Source: Sporomusa acidovorans (GTDB lineage Bacteria; Bacillota; Negativicutes; Sporomusales; Sporomusaceae). From it: a stretch of 64,000 nucleotides of DNA. The notes under the pieces were generated by a model. That model was not told where the DNA came from. It was given only the letters and a program-made list of their open reading frames with translations, and did not search any database. Positions 1 through 8,206 of this stretch are shown piece after piece. Each line of letters starts with the position of its first letter. Position 1 is the first letter of the stretch. A program made the position numbers and the translations under genes. Location of the stretch: positions 1 through 64,000 of the forward strand of contig NZ_FNAM01000009.1 of assembly GCF_900101845.1 (NCBI RefSeq). Reading direction: 5' to 3'.

Positions 1-558
1 AGCAATCGCCTGAATAAAATAGCTGCTTTGGCGGAGAATCCCATAAATCGGCAATTACTATCCGGATCGCAAATACTCTATCAGGGACAGACCTATACTC
101 TTACTATTTTATCTGGCGGCAACAAACCTGAACTAGTATTATCAACCGGCAGTCTCCAGGTAAAAGTACCGCAGCATTATGTTGACCATCAGCAGGTCTC
201 TAGTCTCACCGAACAAATAGTAAAAGCCTGGTTTGTCAACCAGGCTAGAACTTTATTTCTTGAGAAAACTAAGCAGTGGGCCGACGCAATCGGCGTCTGC
301 CCCGCCAAAATAACGATTAAAGATCAAAAAACCCGTTGGGGCAGTTGTTCAAGTCTCGGCAATATCAATTATAATTGGCGAATCGTCATGGCTCCCCCCA
401 GGATAGCCGATTATTTGGTTATTCACGAGTTATGCCATATACTTGTTCCTAATCATTCGGCAAAATTTTGGGAGCAGGTCAGACGCTTCTGCCCTAGCTA
501 TCAGGAATGCCGGAAGTGGCTGAGTGATAACGGCAAGCTTTTATCCCGGTTATTCTAG
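1..558 (+). CDS. YgjP-like M48-family zinc metallopeptidase (DUF45), 5' end outside window
   Basis: The reading frame is open to the left edge, so the true start lies upstream. The first possible start inside the window is a TTG at 28 with no ribosome site. The conserved C-terminal part of the family is visible: a WGSCSS motif, then HELCH (nt 424-438, zinc-binding His and catalytic Glu), then a later H with FW, typical of YgjP/DUF45 proteins. The visible 185 residues are shorter than the roughly 230 usual for the family, which fits truncation by the window edge. The protein is a predicted cytoplasmic metallopeptidase of unknown substrate. Its stop overlaps the 3' end of the convergent gene at 555-1007 by four bases. 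Confidence 0.85.
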   Translation, partial: SNRLNKIAALAENPINRQLLSGSQILYQGQTYTLTILSGGNKPELVLSTGSLQVKVPQHYVDHQQVSSLTEQIVKAWFVNQARTLFLEKTKQWADAIGVCPAKITIKDQKTRWGSCSSLGNINYNWRIVMAPPRIADYLVIHELCHILVPNHSAKFWEQVRRFCPSYQECRKWLSDNGKLLSRLF

Positions 559-1007
559 TTATTTGTAGGAAGTAGTTGTTTATCCTCGAGATATTTCAAT
601 AATATTCCGGCTGTGGTACTAGTGATTTTCAAACAAGTACGGCGCTGCTCCTGACTGCCAAATTCATGAGGGTTAAGTATCCGGCAACAAGCCGCGCCAA
701 ACTGCTTGGTAAAAACTTCATGAAATTCATGGGCACTGCCATAAACCGGTCCGCGACTTTGTTCTTTATTCACCCTGCCTTGGAGCATTCCAAGTACCAT
801 TGTCGCACCGGAAAGTGCCCCGCACATACAACCCGCATGTCCCAGACCACCACCAAAACCTGAGGCCATCCGCAGCGCTTCATCAGAAACATCCAATTTG
901 TAAAAATCCCGGAAAGCCCTGACAACCGATTCGGCACAATTATACCCTTCTTTAAAATATTGTCCGGCCAAATCCTTGGCCGTTTCCTTTTGATTTTGTT
1001 CGCTCAT
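555..1007 (-). CDS. C_GCAxxG_C_C family redox-type protein
   Basis: This 150-residue protein has the signature of the C_GCAxxG_C_C family: GYNCAESV near the N-terminus, then GFGGGLGHAGCMCGALSGA, and two later cysteines (CCRIL and RRTCLK). Family members are small Cys-rich proteins of anaerobes thought to bind a metal or act in redox chemistry; the exact function is unknown. GGAGGG lies seven bases before the ATG. It follows the PocR-type sensor kinase gene on the same strand after 29 bases, so the two may be co-transcribed. Confidence 0.85.
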   Translation of the reverse strand: MSEQNQKETAKDLAGQYFKEGYNCAESVVRAFRDFYKLDVSDEALRMASGFGGGLGHAGCMCGALSGATMVLGMLQGRVNKEQSRGPVYGSAHEFHEVFTKQFGAACCRILNPHEFGSQEQRRTCLKITSTTAGILLKYLEDKQLLPTNN

Positions 1008-1036
1008 TACTTGTCCCTCCGTTGCTGTAATTTTAC

Positions 1037-2275
1037 CTATAATCTAGCTTCCTGTTTTACCATTTCATAGGGTAAAGAAATTTTTACGATCGTTCCTTCA
1101 TTTTGCTTTCCGCTAATTTCAAGCCCACATTGCGGGCCAAAATAATGCTGAATACGTTTATGAACATTGATAATTCCCAAACCAGTAGTTTGACCTTTCC
1201 CGGCAACTCTCTTTTCATTACGGAAAATATGCTCAATTTGATTTTTAGTAATGCCAATGCCGGTGTCGGTTATTATTAGTTCATATTGCCCATCATGAAT
1301 ATCACCAGCTATCTCAATCGTACCGCCATCCCGTTTTGGCTCAAGTCCGTGAATAATTGCATTTTCCACCAAAGGCTGCAATGTCATAACCGGAATTTTC
1401 TGATCCAATAACTTCTCTGGAATGTTAATTGTGGTTTGAATTCGATCCCCGAAACGCATTTTTTGTATCAGCAAATAATTTTGAATATAACGAACTTCTT
1501 CATCAACAGTGATCATTTCATCAATATTCCGCAAATTGTTGCGCAACAAGTCTGATAAAGCATAAACCACTTCTTGTGTACGGGGTGCTTCTTCTAAAAG
1601 GGCAAGACGAGCAATGGTATTCAAGGTATTAAATAAAAAATGAGGATTTACTTGCGATTGCAGAGCCTTTAACTCAGTTTCTCTTAGCACTTTTTCTAAA
1701 TCGGCCTTCGCTTTCAATTCATCCATTAATTGTTTTTGTACAATGTTTGCCATAGCGATCTCTACAATGTAATTTGTCATTATATACAGTAAATCAGCAG
1801 CTGCTCTAACACGTTCTTCGGGAACCACCCGAATTTCTGTCAACATACCTAGCACAGATTCTTTATTAAGATTCAGATCAGCTACTCCTTTAAGTACTTC
1901 ATCGGCAATATTTTCTCCGTCCTGTGGCAGTATGACCTGCCCTGCCAAAAAACCGCCTAAATGCTGCTGATTCAGACTAATGGGCGCTCCTAAATCCATG
2001 AGCCCCGCATGGCAACGATAAACAGAAGGACGCGACAAACTTGCCGCCATTCTCCCCCCACAATCATCAGAACCCATACAACGGGCCAGCCCTTTGGAAG
2101 TGGAGCGAACATAATTGCAAAACCGGGTAAAATTGCTAGGGATTGTTATTGGCTGCCCGGCACTATCCACAATTACGGCAGCCAGACCCGTAGCATCGGA
2201 AAATTTATCCTGGATTTCCTGTAGCACTTTAACATTAACAATATCCGCCAAGGTTAAGCCGTGATGAACTTGCAT
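1037..2275 (-). CDS. PocR-domain sensor histidine kinase (LytS/YehU type)
   Basis: The N-terminal 165 residues match a PocR sensory domain, with cysteines at about 53, 66, 72 and 88 (CMGSDDCGG and YRCHAG motifs). A short coiled coil follows, then a His_kinase domain with the phospho-acceptor motif NPHFLFN (His about 212) and a C-terminal HATPase with N and G boxes (ENAI, DTGIGI, GLGI). There is no transmembrane segment, so this is a cytoplasmic sensor. PocR domains are thought to bind small hydrocarbon-type ligands. The start chosen is the ATG at 2275, preceded by GGGGAGGAG; an upstream in-frame start adds 13 residues but has no ribosome site. No response regulator is adjacent, so the partner must be encoded elsewhere. 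Confidence 0.85.
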   Translation of the reverse strand: MQVHHGLTLADIVNVKVLQEIQDKFSDATGLAAVIVDSAGQPITIPSNFTRFCNYVRSTSKGLARCMGSDDCGGRMAASLSRPSVYRCHAGLMDLGAPISLNQQHLGGFLAGQVILPQDGENIADEVLKGVADLNLNKESVLGMLTEIRVVPEERVRAAADLLYIMTNYIVEIAMANIVQKQLMDELKAKADLEKVLRETELKALQSQVNPHFLFNTLNTIARLALLEEAPRTQEVVYALSDLLRNNLRNIDEMITVDEEVRYIQNYLLIQKMRFGDRIQTTINIPEKLLDQKIPVMTLQPLVENAIIHGLEPKRDGGTIEIAGDIHDGQYELIITDTGIGITKNQIEHIFRNEKRVAGKGQTTGLGIINVHKRIQHYFGPQCGLEISGKQNEGTIVKISLPYEMVKQEARL

Positions 2276-2395
2276 AATAACTCCTCCCCATGGCAATAGG
2301 TCCGGAAAATACACAAGACTATTTTTAAATGACTATGAATATTTTGCCATCGTCACCTTAAATTCCTGCTTAAAATCTAATATTCTTGTATAGGT

Positions 2396-2424
2396 AAAAA
2401 AAAGCACTCCTATAAAAGGAGTGT
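2396..2424 (-). terminator. Intrinsic terminator of the membrane-protein pair
   Basis: CACTCC (2405-2410) pairs with GGAGTG (2418-2423). On the minus strand the hairpin is followed by a run of about eight U, just after the stop of the gene ending at 2428. Confidence 0.8.
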
Positions 2425-2427
2425 CTG

Positions 2428-2925
2428 CTAAATGCGTTTGGTTATCAGGAAGGCTATAAAACCGCCAATCGCACCGGTTACTAACTGCGGCCAACTCATT
2501 GCCAGCATAATGCCGGCAGCAAGTTTGGGTGAAATAGCGATAAATGTCAACAGCCAGGCAAATAGTACATATAACAATCCACTTTTTCCTAATGTTGCCA
2601 AAGCAACACGCAGCGCCGGGCGCTGCCTGCCTGCAAATAGAAATAAACAAACATATGCTGTATTTCCTAACGCCACAGGAATAATAAACACAGGCAATGG
2701 CAATAATTGCTGAAAGTACGCCACCACTGGTGTCACGACCGCAATAACAAGTGCTGACCATAACCCTATTTTTTCAGTTGCAATAAGCAGTGAAGCGTTA
2801 ACCAAACTTCCAATAAGAAAAGTAGATAAAAATGGCGGCAAAGGAATAAAAAACCGTAAGGACTGAAAAATCAAGGTAAGCGCCAGTAAGAGCGCTGTTC
2901 TCGTTATCGTCCGATTGTCCGACAT
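2428..2925 (-). CDS. Integral membrane protein, ECF-transporter S-component-like
   Basis: This protein of about 165 residues has five or six hydrophobic helices and almost no soluble parts. Its size, the N-terminal TRTALLLALTLIFQ helix and the overall pattern resemble substrate-binding (S) components of energy-coupling factor vitamin transporters, but I cannot name a substrate. The start is taken at ATG 2925 (MSDNRT), 8 bases after the stop of the upstream gene; GGAGG lies 13 bases upstream, a long spacing. A longer in-frame version would overlap the upstream gene. It forms a two-gene unit with the gene at 2936-3241. Confidence 0.6.
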   Translation of the reverse strand: MSDNRTITRTALLLALTLIFQSLRFFIPLPPFLSTFLIGSLVNASLLIATEKIGLWSALVIAVVTPVVAYFQQLLPLPVFIIPVALGNTAYVCLFLFAGRQRPALRVALATLGKSGLLYVLFAWLLTFIAISPKLAAGIMLAMSWPQLVTGAIGGFIAFLITKRI

Positions 2926-2935
2926 AATAACGTCA

Positions 2936-3241
2936 TTACCTCCGGCGACGGCTATTATAATCGCGTCCAAACATCATATAGGCTAAAAGTCCCAACAGAA
3001 TAAGATTGCCGAGCATACCGCCGATTATGCCCAGATCAACTAATACATTAACGACTGTTAAACCGCCAAGAAATAACATAGACCGTTTCATATCGGTAAA
3101 TGGATCGCGCCGCAACAATAAGTAAGAAATCCCAAGTACCGCCAAATCGATAATTACCCAGGCCAATGTGCTGAAAACAACATATTTTAGCATACTGCCG
3201 ACAATCATAATAGCTAATATTTGAAACCATATTTGATTCAT
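2936..3241 (-). CDS. Small hydrophobic membrane protein, function unknown
   Basis: This 101-residue protein has three or four hydrophobic segments and an Arg-rich C-terminus (SRRRR), which suggests a cytoplasmic tail. AAGGGGGA lies seven bases before the ATG. It precedes the ECF-S-like gene with about 10 bases between them, so the two are probably translated from one mRNA. I do not recognise the family. Confidence 0.65.
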   Translation of the reverse strand: MNQIWFQILAIMIVGSMLKYVVFSTLAWVIIDLAVLGISYLLLRRDPFTDMKRSMLFLGGLTVVNVLVDLGIIGGMLGNLILLGLLAYMMFGRDYNSRRRR

Positions 3242-3452
3242 TGCTATTCCCCCTTCTTTTTCTGGATATGTCTGTTGTTAAAGAAAGTATTCCCTAAAAT
3301 AAATTATGCCCGGATTTCCAAAATTCCTGCCTTTAAACCTTTTACTTTGGATAATATCAAAAAACCAATAAAAATTTTTTTATTAATGTTTATAGTTTCC
3401 ATAGTTTGAGCATACTTTTTAATGAATATCATATTTCCAAGGAGTGAAAACC

Positions 3453-3809
3453 ATGAGTGACGAAAGAGATTACTCTTTTACTTTGTTTGCACCACACCGC
3501 GTGCGCCAGCCAAAAAATGACCAGCCGGCAGTAGAAGTGCGCCCCAACGGCCGAATTGTTTTCAACAAAAATGCCACACAATTACTGGAAAATAATAGTT
3601 TTTGCATGCTTGGCTATGATCCGGAAAAGCGTGCTTTAGGCATTTTACCGGTAGAAGAATTGAAACCAAATACATTTCCCGTACGTTACGCGGCAAAAGG
3701 CGCTTACATTGGGGCAAAAAAATTCTTTAAGCATTTTAACATTTTACCAAGCCAGCTAGTCGAAAATACGCCGTTCAAAAGCGGTGAATTTATTGGCATA
3801 AATTTATAG
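3453..3809 (+). CDS. Conserved hypothetical protein, 118 residues
   Basis: This is a soluble protein without signal peptide or membrane helix. It has a compact alpha/beta appearance with a VRPNGRIVFNKNA segment and a C-terminal GEFIGINL. AAGGAG is eight bases before the ATG at 3453; an in-frame GTG at 3444 lies inside the ribosome site and is rejected. It is monocistronic, ending in a strong terminator. I do not recognise it. Confidence 0.7.
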   Translation: MSDERDYSFTLFAPHRVRQPKNDQPAVEVRPNGRIVFNKNATQLLENNSFCMLGYDPEKRALGILPVEELKPNTFPVRYAAKGAYIGAKKFFKHFNILPSQLVENTPFKSGEFIGINL

Positions 3810-3842
3810 CTTCTATTGTTTTCAATTTATCATTCGTCCTAT

Positions 3843-3878
3843 GCAAAAGTTACTCTGTTTGAGTAACTTTTGCTTTTT
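3843..3878 (+). terminator. Strong intrinsic terminator
   Basis: A 13-bp perfect stem (3843-3855 with 3861-3873) encloses a five-base loop and is followed by TTTTT. It ends the transcript of the gene at 3453-3809. Confidence 0.9.
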
Positions 3879-4029
3879 ATCATTTCGCATTAAAGAAGTT
3901 AGCCACAGGCCGGGTGATATATTGCTCCGTCACTGGTGGTTGACTTCCGCTTTTGCAGCATACCGCCTCCTAAATCTTTATGCTTTGATATAGCCAGCAA
4001 GGTATTTCTTAAAAAAGAACTGTTTTCTC

Positions 4030-4059
4030 TTGTCAATTATTATTAAGTTGCTGTAAAAT
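4030..4059 (+). promoter_or_regulatory. Sigma-A-type promoter for the MoxR/CoxE operon
   Basis: TTGTCA (4030-4035) and TAAAAT (4054-4059) are separated by 18 bases, about 40 bases before the MoxR-type ATG. The rest of 3880-4099 shows no other recognisable element. Confidence 0.6.
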
Positions 4060-4099
4060 TAAAGCAATACATTACTTTTTTAATATAGGAGCAAATATC

Positions 4100-5056
4100 A
4101 TGGACAATCAATTAAAAAACCTTAGCGCACCCGAACTTAAAGCTGCTTTTGAAGCCTATGGGTATATAAGTGATAAAGAACTGTTAACTACTATTTATCT
4201 GGCTTTAAAACTGGAAAAACCGCTATTGATTGAGGGCGCTCCCGGTGTTGGAAAAACTGAAATTGCCAAAGTTCTTAGTAAAGTTTTTGATACTGAACTT
4301 ATTCGTCTACAATGTTATGAAGGTTTAGATGAAAATAAAGCCCTATATGAATGGAATTATCAACGGCAATTAATTAAAATTCAAATGAGCCGCGATAATA
4401 CCTCCGGCGAGGCCATTTCGGAACAAGATATTTTTTCGCCCGAATATTTATTAGAACGTCCGCTGTTAAAGGCTATTCGTGCCGAAAAACGCGCGGTCTT
4501 ACTTATCGATGAAATTGACAAAACCGATGAAGAATTTGAAGCTTTCCTATTCGAAATACTTTCAGACTTCCAAATCTCAATTCCCGAACTGAGCACAATT
4601 AGCGCTAAACACATTCCTATCGTAGTTTTAACAAGTAACCACGACCGCGAACTTTCCGAAGGCTTGCGCCGTCGTTGTGTTTATCTGTATATCGATTATC
4701 CTTCGATTGAAAAAGAAATCAACATCATTCGCACTAAAATTCCAGAGGCCACGGAGAAACTAGCGCTGCAAATTGCAACTGCCGTCAATCACCTGCGGAA
4801 TAATTTAACACTGAGCAAACAGCCTTCCATTGCCGAGACGTTGGATTGGACAAGATCGTTGCTTGCTATGCATGCCGATCATTTGGATCCAGCTTTAGTC
4901 AGACAAACAATGGGCCTGCTGTTTAAAAATCGCGACGATTTGCTGGCATTTCAAAAGGATTTAGGACCAGATGGATTATGTTCTGCAGTCAATCAGACGA
5001 CAGGCCCTAAACCCCCAATTTTTCATTGCCATAGTAACGCAAGCTGTGAGGGTTAA
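4100..5056 (+). CDS. MoxR-type AAA+ ATPase
   Basis: This 318-residue protein has a Walker A motif GAPGVGKT (residues 46-53), a Walker B LLIDEIDKT at about 135-143, a sensor-like VVLTSNHDRELSEGLRRRC and the MoxR/CoxD-type lid. MoxR ATPases act as chaperones that insert metals or activate enzymes together with a von Willebrand factor A partner, which here is the next gene, three bases downstream. TAGGAG precedes the ATG at suitable distance. The C-terminal 20 residues (HCHSNASC region) look unlike the rest of the family and contain two Cys. The target enzyme is not evident nearby. Confidence 0.9.
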   Translation: MDNQLKNLSAPELKAAFEAYGYISDKELLTTIYLALKLEKPLLIEGAPGVGKTEIAKVLSKVFDTELIRLQCYEGLDENKALYEWNYQRQLIKIQMSRDNTSGEAISEQDIFSPEYLLERPLLKAIRAEKRAVLLIDEIDKTDEEFEAFLFEILSDFQISIPELSTISAKHIPIVVLTSNHDRELSEGLRRRCVYLYIDYPSIEKEINIIRTKIPEATEKLALQIATAVNHLRNNLTLSKQPSIAETLDWTRSLLAMHADHLDPALVRQTMGLLFKNRDDLLAFQKDLGPDGLCSAVNQTTGPKPPIFHCHSNASCEG

Positions 5057-5059
5057 ATC

Positions 5060-6406
5060 TTGAACTCACTTACAGATAACATTGTCGGGTTTATTCAAAT
5101 TTTGCGCCAGCTCGGAGTACGAATTAGCATTGCGGAGACTATTGATGCTGTCGATAGTTTAACGGTTATTGACAGCTTTGATCAGGCTGAGTTTCGGGCA
5201 GCATTAAAAAGTACCTTAATCAAAAATGCCGAAGATCAAGCTGCATTTAATGAAGCCTTTAACTTGTTTTTTGTGCCGCCCGAAACCAAGCGGGAACAAC
5301 GCACTGCCTGGGATTCTAAGCAGCAGCATGATCTGGAGCAAACAAAACAGGCAGAGGAAGAGTTAGTTTTCCAGGGACAGCCGTTGGAGATTCCCAGCGA
5401 ACTCAAGGATGTTTATAAACGCTTGTCTGATCAGGAAAAAGAGCGGATTCAGGAGTTTTTGGAAAAAACCTCCACCGGCCATAAGGTTACAAAATCCTTT
5501 CAGCCGGTAGTAGAAAATTTACTGAAAAGTTCTCTTTCATACTGGCAGCGCCAGTTGTCACCCGAAGATTTAGCACAGCTTGCTGCGGCCCGTCGCCAGT
5601 TGCTTGGTCATGAAGAACTTGACCATGTGGTAGATTCGGCGGCAGGAATAGGTGGCAGCGGCCGCAATCCACTGCTGTATAAAAATATGCAGGACATTGC
5701 TGAGCACGAAATCCCCCAAGTTACAGCCCTAATTAAACGGTTGGCCAGCCGCCTGACTACCCGTATCTCCCGGCGCTTCCGCATGACTGGCCGGCGCAAG
5801 CTTATTGATATTCGCAGAAGTATTCGCCGCAATATGCATTATGGCGGTATTATGATTTCTTTAAAATATAAAACGAAAAAAATCCATAAACCGAATATTG
5901 TCGTTCTTTGCGATGTTTCGGCTTCGATGACAAAATTCGTTCGGTTTACCCTCCCATTGCTGTTTGGCCTGGCCAGTGTTGTAAAAAATATCGAAAGTTT
6001 TCTTTTTGCTACCGATCTGGAACAGGTAACCGGTTATTTTCGCCGTGACGCGGACTTTGCCCAAGTATCCGAAAAATTGCTGGCAAACTCCGCACAGATA
6101 GGCCAGGGTACCAACTTGTTTATTGCTTTATCCAGTCTCGAAAATAATTACAGGCAATTACTCACACCTTCTACGCTATTGTTCATTATCAGCGATGCCA
6201 ATACCTTAGCGCCGCTAGAAACGGCAAATCAGTTGGCGGTTATTAACAAAAAGGTTAAACGGGTTTTGTGGCTGAATACCCAGTCCAAAGACCGCTGGCC
6301 GCAAAATAGTTCTCTCCCCTTGTTTGTCAAGCATTGCGACATGTTCGAATGTTATTCATTGGCACACTTGACAAAGATATTATCCCTTAACTTAATCCGG
6401 AATTAA
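5060..6406 (+). CDS. CoxE-like von Willebrand factor A domain protein
   Basis: This protein of 448 residues resembles CoxE/VWA_CoxE proteins that pair with MoxR ATPases. The N-terminal half is helical and charged. The C-terminal half is a VWA domain with a MIDAS motif DVSASM starting at Asp285 and later GQGTNL and ISDANT segments. It starts at a TTG (5060) directly behind the MoxR-type gene, with GTGAGGG as ribosome site. The pair probably remodels or loads metal into a client enzyme; no client is visible in the operon. The fused N-terminal region includes a basic stretch TRISRRFRMTGRRK at the domain junction. Confidence 0.88.
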   Translation: MNSLTDNIVGFIQILRQLGVRISIAETIDAVDSLTVIDSFDQAEFRAALKSTLIKNAEDQAAFNEAFNLFFVPPETKREQRTAWDSKQQHDLEQTKQAEEELVFQGQPLEIPSELKDVYKRLSDQEKERIQEFLEKTSTGHKVTKSFQPVVENLLKSSLSYWQRQLSPEDLAQLAAARRQLLGHEELDHVVDSAAGIGGSGRNPLLYKNMQDIAEHEIPQVTALIKRLASRLTTRISRRFRMTGRRKLIDIRRSIRRNMHYGGIMISLKYKTKKIHKPNIVVLCDVSASMTKFVRFTLPLLFGLASVVKNIESFLFATDLEQVTGYFRRDADFAQVSEKLLANSAQIGQGTNLFIALSSLENNYRQLLTPSTLLFIISDANTLAPLETANQLAVINKKVKRVLWLNTQSKDRWPQNSSLPLFVKHCDMFECYSLAHLTKILSLNLIRN

Positions 6407-6434
6407 TGATAAAAAACAAAAGGATGTGTTCTCT

Positions 6435-6698
6435 ATGTATTTTGACGGACCTTCGCTGTTGGCGCACTATCAACGCTGGTTAACTACGTATCGTGAACCA
6501 ATCGAAGAAAAACTTGCCACTGCTCTCAGTCACCGGGATCAAAAACAAGCTGTGCATAATGCAATGGAAGTACTCCTAACAGAAGTTTTACCAATGGCTA
6601 TTGCGGAAATGATCCTGTATAACAATGGCCGCCTAGAAGAGGCCATCCAGGAGCAGGGTGGCGGTTGTTCAAGCTGTGCGAACAACATCATTGAGTAA
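6435..6698 (+). CDS. Small hypothetical protein with C-terminal CxxC
   Basis: This 87-residue, mostly helical soluble protein ends in GGGCSSCANN, a glycine-rich tail with a CxxC motif that could bind a metal. It is the third gene of the MoxR/CoxE operon, 28 bases behind it, and ends at a shared bidirectional terminator. AAAAGGA lies about ten bases before the ATG at 6435; the in-frame GTG at 6426 is inside the ribosome site. I do not know the family. The location suggests a metal-handling or substrate role with the MoxR/CoxE pair, which is inference. Confidence 0.7.
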   Translation: MYFDGPSLLAHYQRWLTTYREPIEEKLATALSHRDQKQAVHNAMEVLLTEVLPMAIAEMILYNNGRLEEAIQEQGGGCSSCANNIIE

Positions 6699-6700
6699 AA

Positions 6701-6737
6701 AAATGCTGGAAGGCCATAGCGCCTCCAGCATTTTTTT
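6701..6737. terminator. Bidirectional intrinsic terminator
   Basis: An ATGCTGGA...TCCAGCAT stem with an inner GGC/GCC lies between two convergent genes. It has A-runs on the left and T-runs on the right, so it works for the gene ending at 6698 and for the HesB-like gene ending at 6737. Confidence 0.9.
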
Positions 6738-7078
6738 TATGAACATGACGTACAATTTCCACAACCCTGGGCAGGAATAGACGAACCATAGATGCCCAGG
6801 CGTTTGCCAAATAAGGTAGTTTCGGTATCGACACGTAAAGGTATTTGATCATTGTAGTTGATCATCGAACTATGGGTGTATACTGTGACGTCATTAATGA
6901 CGATAATTTCAAAATTATCTTTTTCATGATCTTCAGGTTTTCCCAGTCGCACGGACGGGACGGCGGCAGCCCGCGGAGTGCCTCAACCGGGTATTAAACG
7001 CTTTTCAATCTTGACTGTTATTGCCCCGCCTTCCTGGCCAATGAACTCTTTTGCCTGCTCAACAATCCTTAAATTCAT
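6737..7078 (-). CDS. HesB-like candidate selenoprotein, read through in-frame TGA
   Basis: The minus-strand frame from ATG 7078 (AAAGGAG seven bases upstream) runs through one TGA at 6983-6985 (codon 32) to a stop at 6737, giving 113 residues with Sec at 32. The part before the TGA (NLRIVEQAKEFIG... RLIPG) and the part after it (VRLGKPED ... GSSIPAQGCGNCTSCS) together look like one HesB/IscA-related protein. In that fold the first conserved Cys falls where the TGA is, and the C-terminal Cys cluster is present. A known small HesB-like family (TIGR01911) uses selenocysteine at this position. Bases 6949-6981 after the TGA can fold: GCAC pairs with GTGC and inner CGGG with CCCG, as a bacterial SECIS element would. 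The role would be iron-sulfur or redox handling. The alternative is a nonsense-broken gene. Confidence 0.75.
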
Positions 7079-7173
7079 GACGTTTCTCCTTTCTTCTCTG
7101 CCATGTTTTACGGTTCAGGCGGAAAATAGTATAGCTCTGCCTGCAAACTTCTTTAATGCGGAATATATATTTA

Positions 7174-8034
7174 CTATTTGCGCTTACATTCTTCATCTAT
7201 AAGTTTCCAGTAAGCGTCCTGGATTTTATGAGTAATCGGTCCAACGCTGCCGTTGCCAACAGGCTGGCCGTTTAAAGCTATAATAGGGGTAATCTCACTA
7301 CTGGTCCCTGAAACAAAAGTTTCTTGTGCTGATTTGGCAAATTCCTCATCAAATTTTTTCTCAACAACGATTAGACCAAGTTCGGGAGCAATTTTTTCAA
7401 TAACCAAAGTCCGGGTTACACCGGTTAAAATTAGATTGCATGTAGGATGTGTCCACAGAACATCATCTTTGATAACAAAGAAATTGCTGCTAGTACCTTC
7501 CGTAACAATGCCGTCACGGACCTGAATACCTTCAAAGCAACCTGCGTCCTTGGCCTTTTGTTTTCCCAGCACATTGCCGAGAAGATTGAGTGATTTAATA
7601 TCACACCGCAGCCATCTTTCATCAGGAATTAATAATCCTTTAGCACCTTCTACTTTATTTTTATCCGGTACCGCACTGACAGGACGAATTGACATGGTTA
7701 AGCGTGGTACGACCTGTTCAGGAAATCCGTGCGCTCTGGGCGACACGCCACGCGTAATCTGCAGGTAAATAGCACCATCCTTAATACCACTTTCTTTTAT
7801 AAGCAACGCATGGAACTCAACCAATTCTTCATAAGTATAAACTGCGGGGATCGTTAATTCCCGCAGGGAGCGGTACAATCTGTCAAGATGCAGCTTTAGT
7901 GCAAAACAATAGCCGTTGTACACTTTTGTTACCTCATAAACACCATCCCCGAACTGATGCCCCCGATCTTCCATAGGCACAATATTTTCCTGTAAATCTA
8001 TTATTTTCCCGTCTAACAAACCAATTGGCTTCAT
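7174..8034 (-). CDS. dat: D-amino acid aminotransferase (class IV PLP enzyme)
   Basis: This 286-residue protein begins MKPIGLLDGKIIDLQ and has the class IV aminotransferase pattern: EDRGHQFGDGVYEV, the PLP-lysine region RCDIKSLNLLGNVLGKQKAK (catalytic Lys in DIKSLN), EGTSSNFFVI and the C-terminal SGTSSEITPI. These features match D-alanine/D-amino acid aminotransferases that make D-Ala and D-Glu for peptidoglycan. AAGGAGG precedes the ATG by 11 bases. It is monocistronic. A branched-chain aminotransferase is the alternative but is less likely, given the DIKSLN and SSEITP motifs. Confidence 0.9.
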   Translation of the reverse strand: MKPIGLLDGKIIDLQENIVPMEDRGHQFGDGVYEVTKVYNGYCFALKLHLDRLYRSLRELTIPAVYTYEELVEFHALLIKESGIKDGAIYLQITRGVSPRAHGFPEQVVPRLTMSIRPVSAVPDKNKVEGAKGLLIPDERWLRCDIKSLNLLGNVLGKQKAKDAGCFEGIQVRDGIVTEGTSSNFFVIKDDVLWTHPTCNLILTGVTRTLVIEKIAPELGLIVVEKKFDEEFAKSAQETFVSGTSSEITPIIALNGQPVGNGSVGPITHKIQDAYWKLIDEECKRK

Positions 8035-8206
8035 AGTAAAAAAGCCTCCTTACGTTTTATAAAAGTCTCTTGCAGTCAAACTAGTTTAAACCTATAATTA
8101 ATGGTGATATCTTGCTCTATTTTTAATCATCGAAATAGTTCTGATATACAATTTCTAAGCTGCGCCAGCAACAGGGCCGTAAGCATCGTAAGGAGCAATG
8201 AAATCT

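Noticed and set aside
2333..2761. 142-residue minus-strand ORF overlapping the ECF-S-like gene
   Set aside because: It is a Cys-rich shadow frame inside a real membrane-protein gene and has no ribosome site.
6978..7202. 74-residue plus-strand ORF over the HesB-like locus
   Set aside because: It lies antisense to the better supported HesB-like frame, has no ribosome site and resembles no family.
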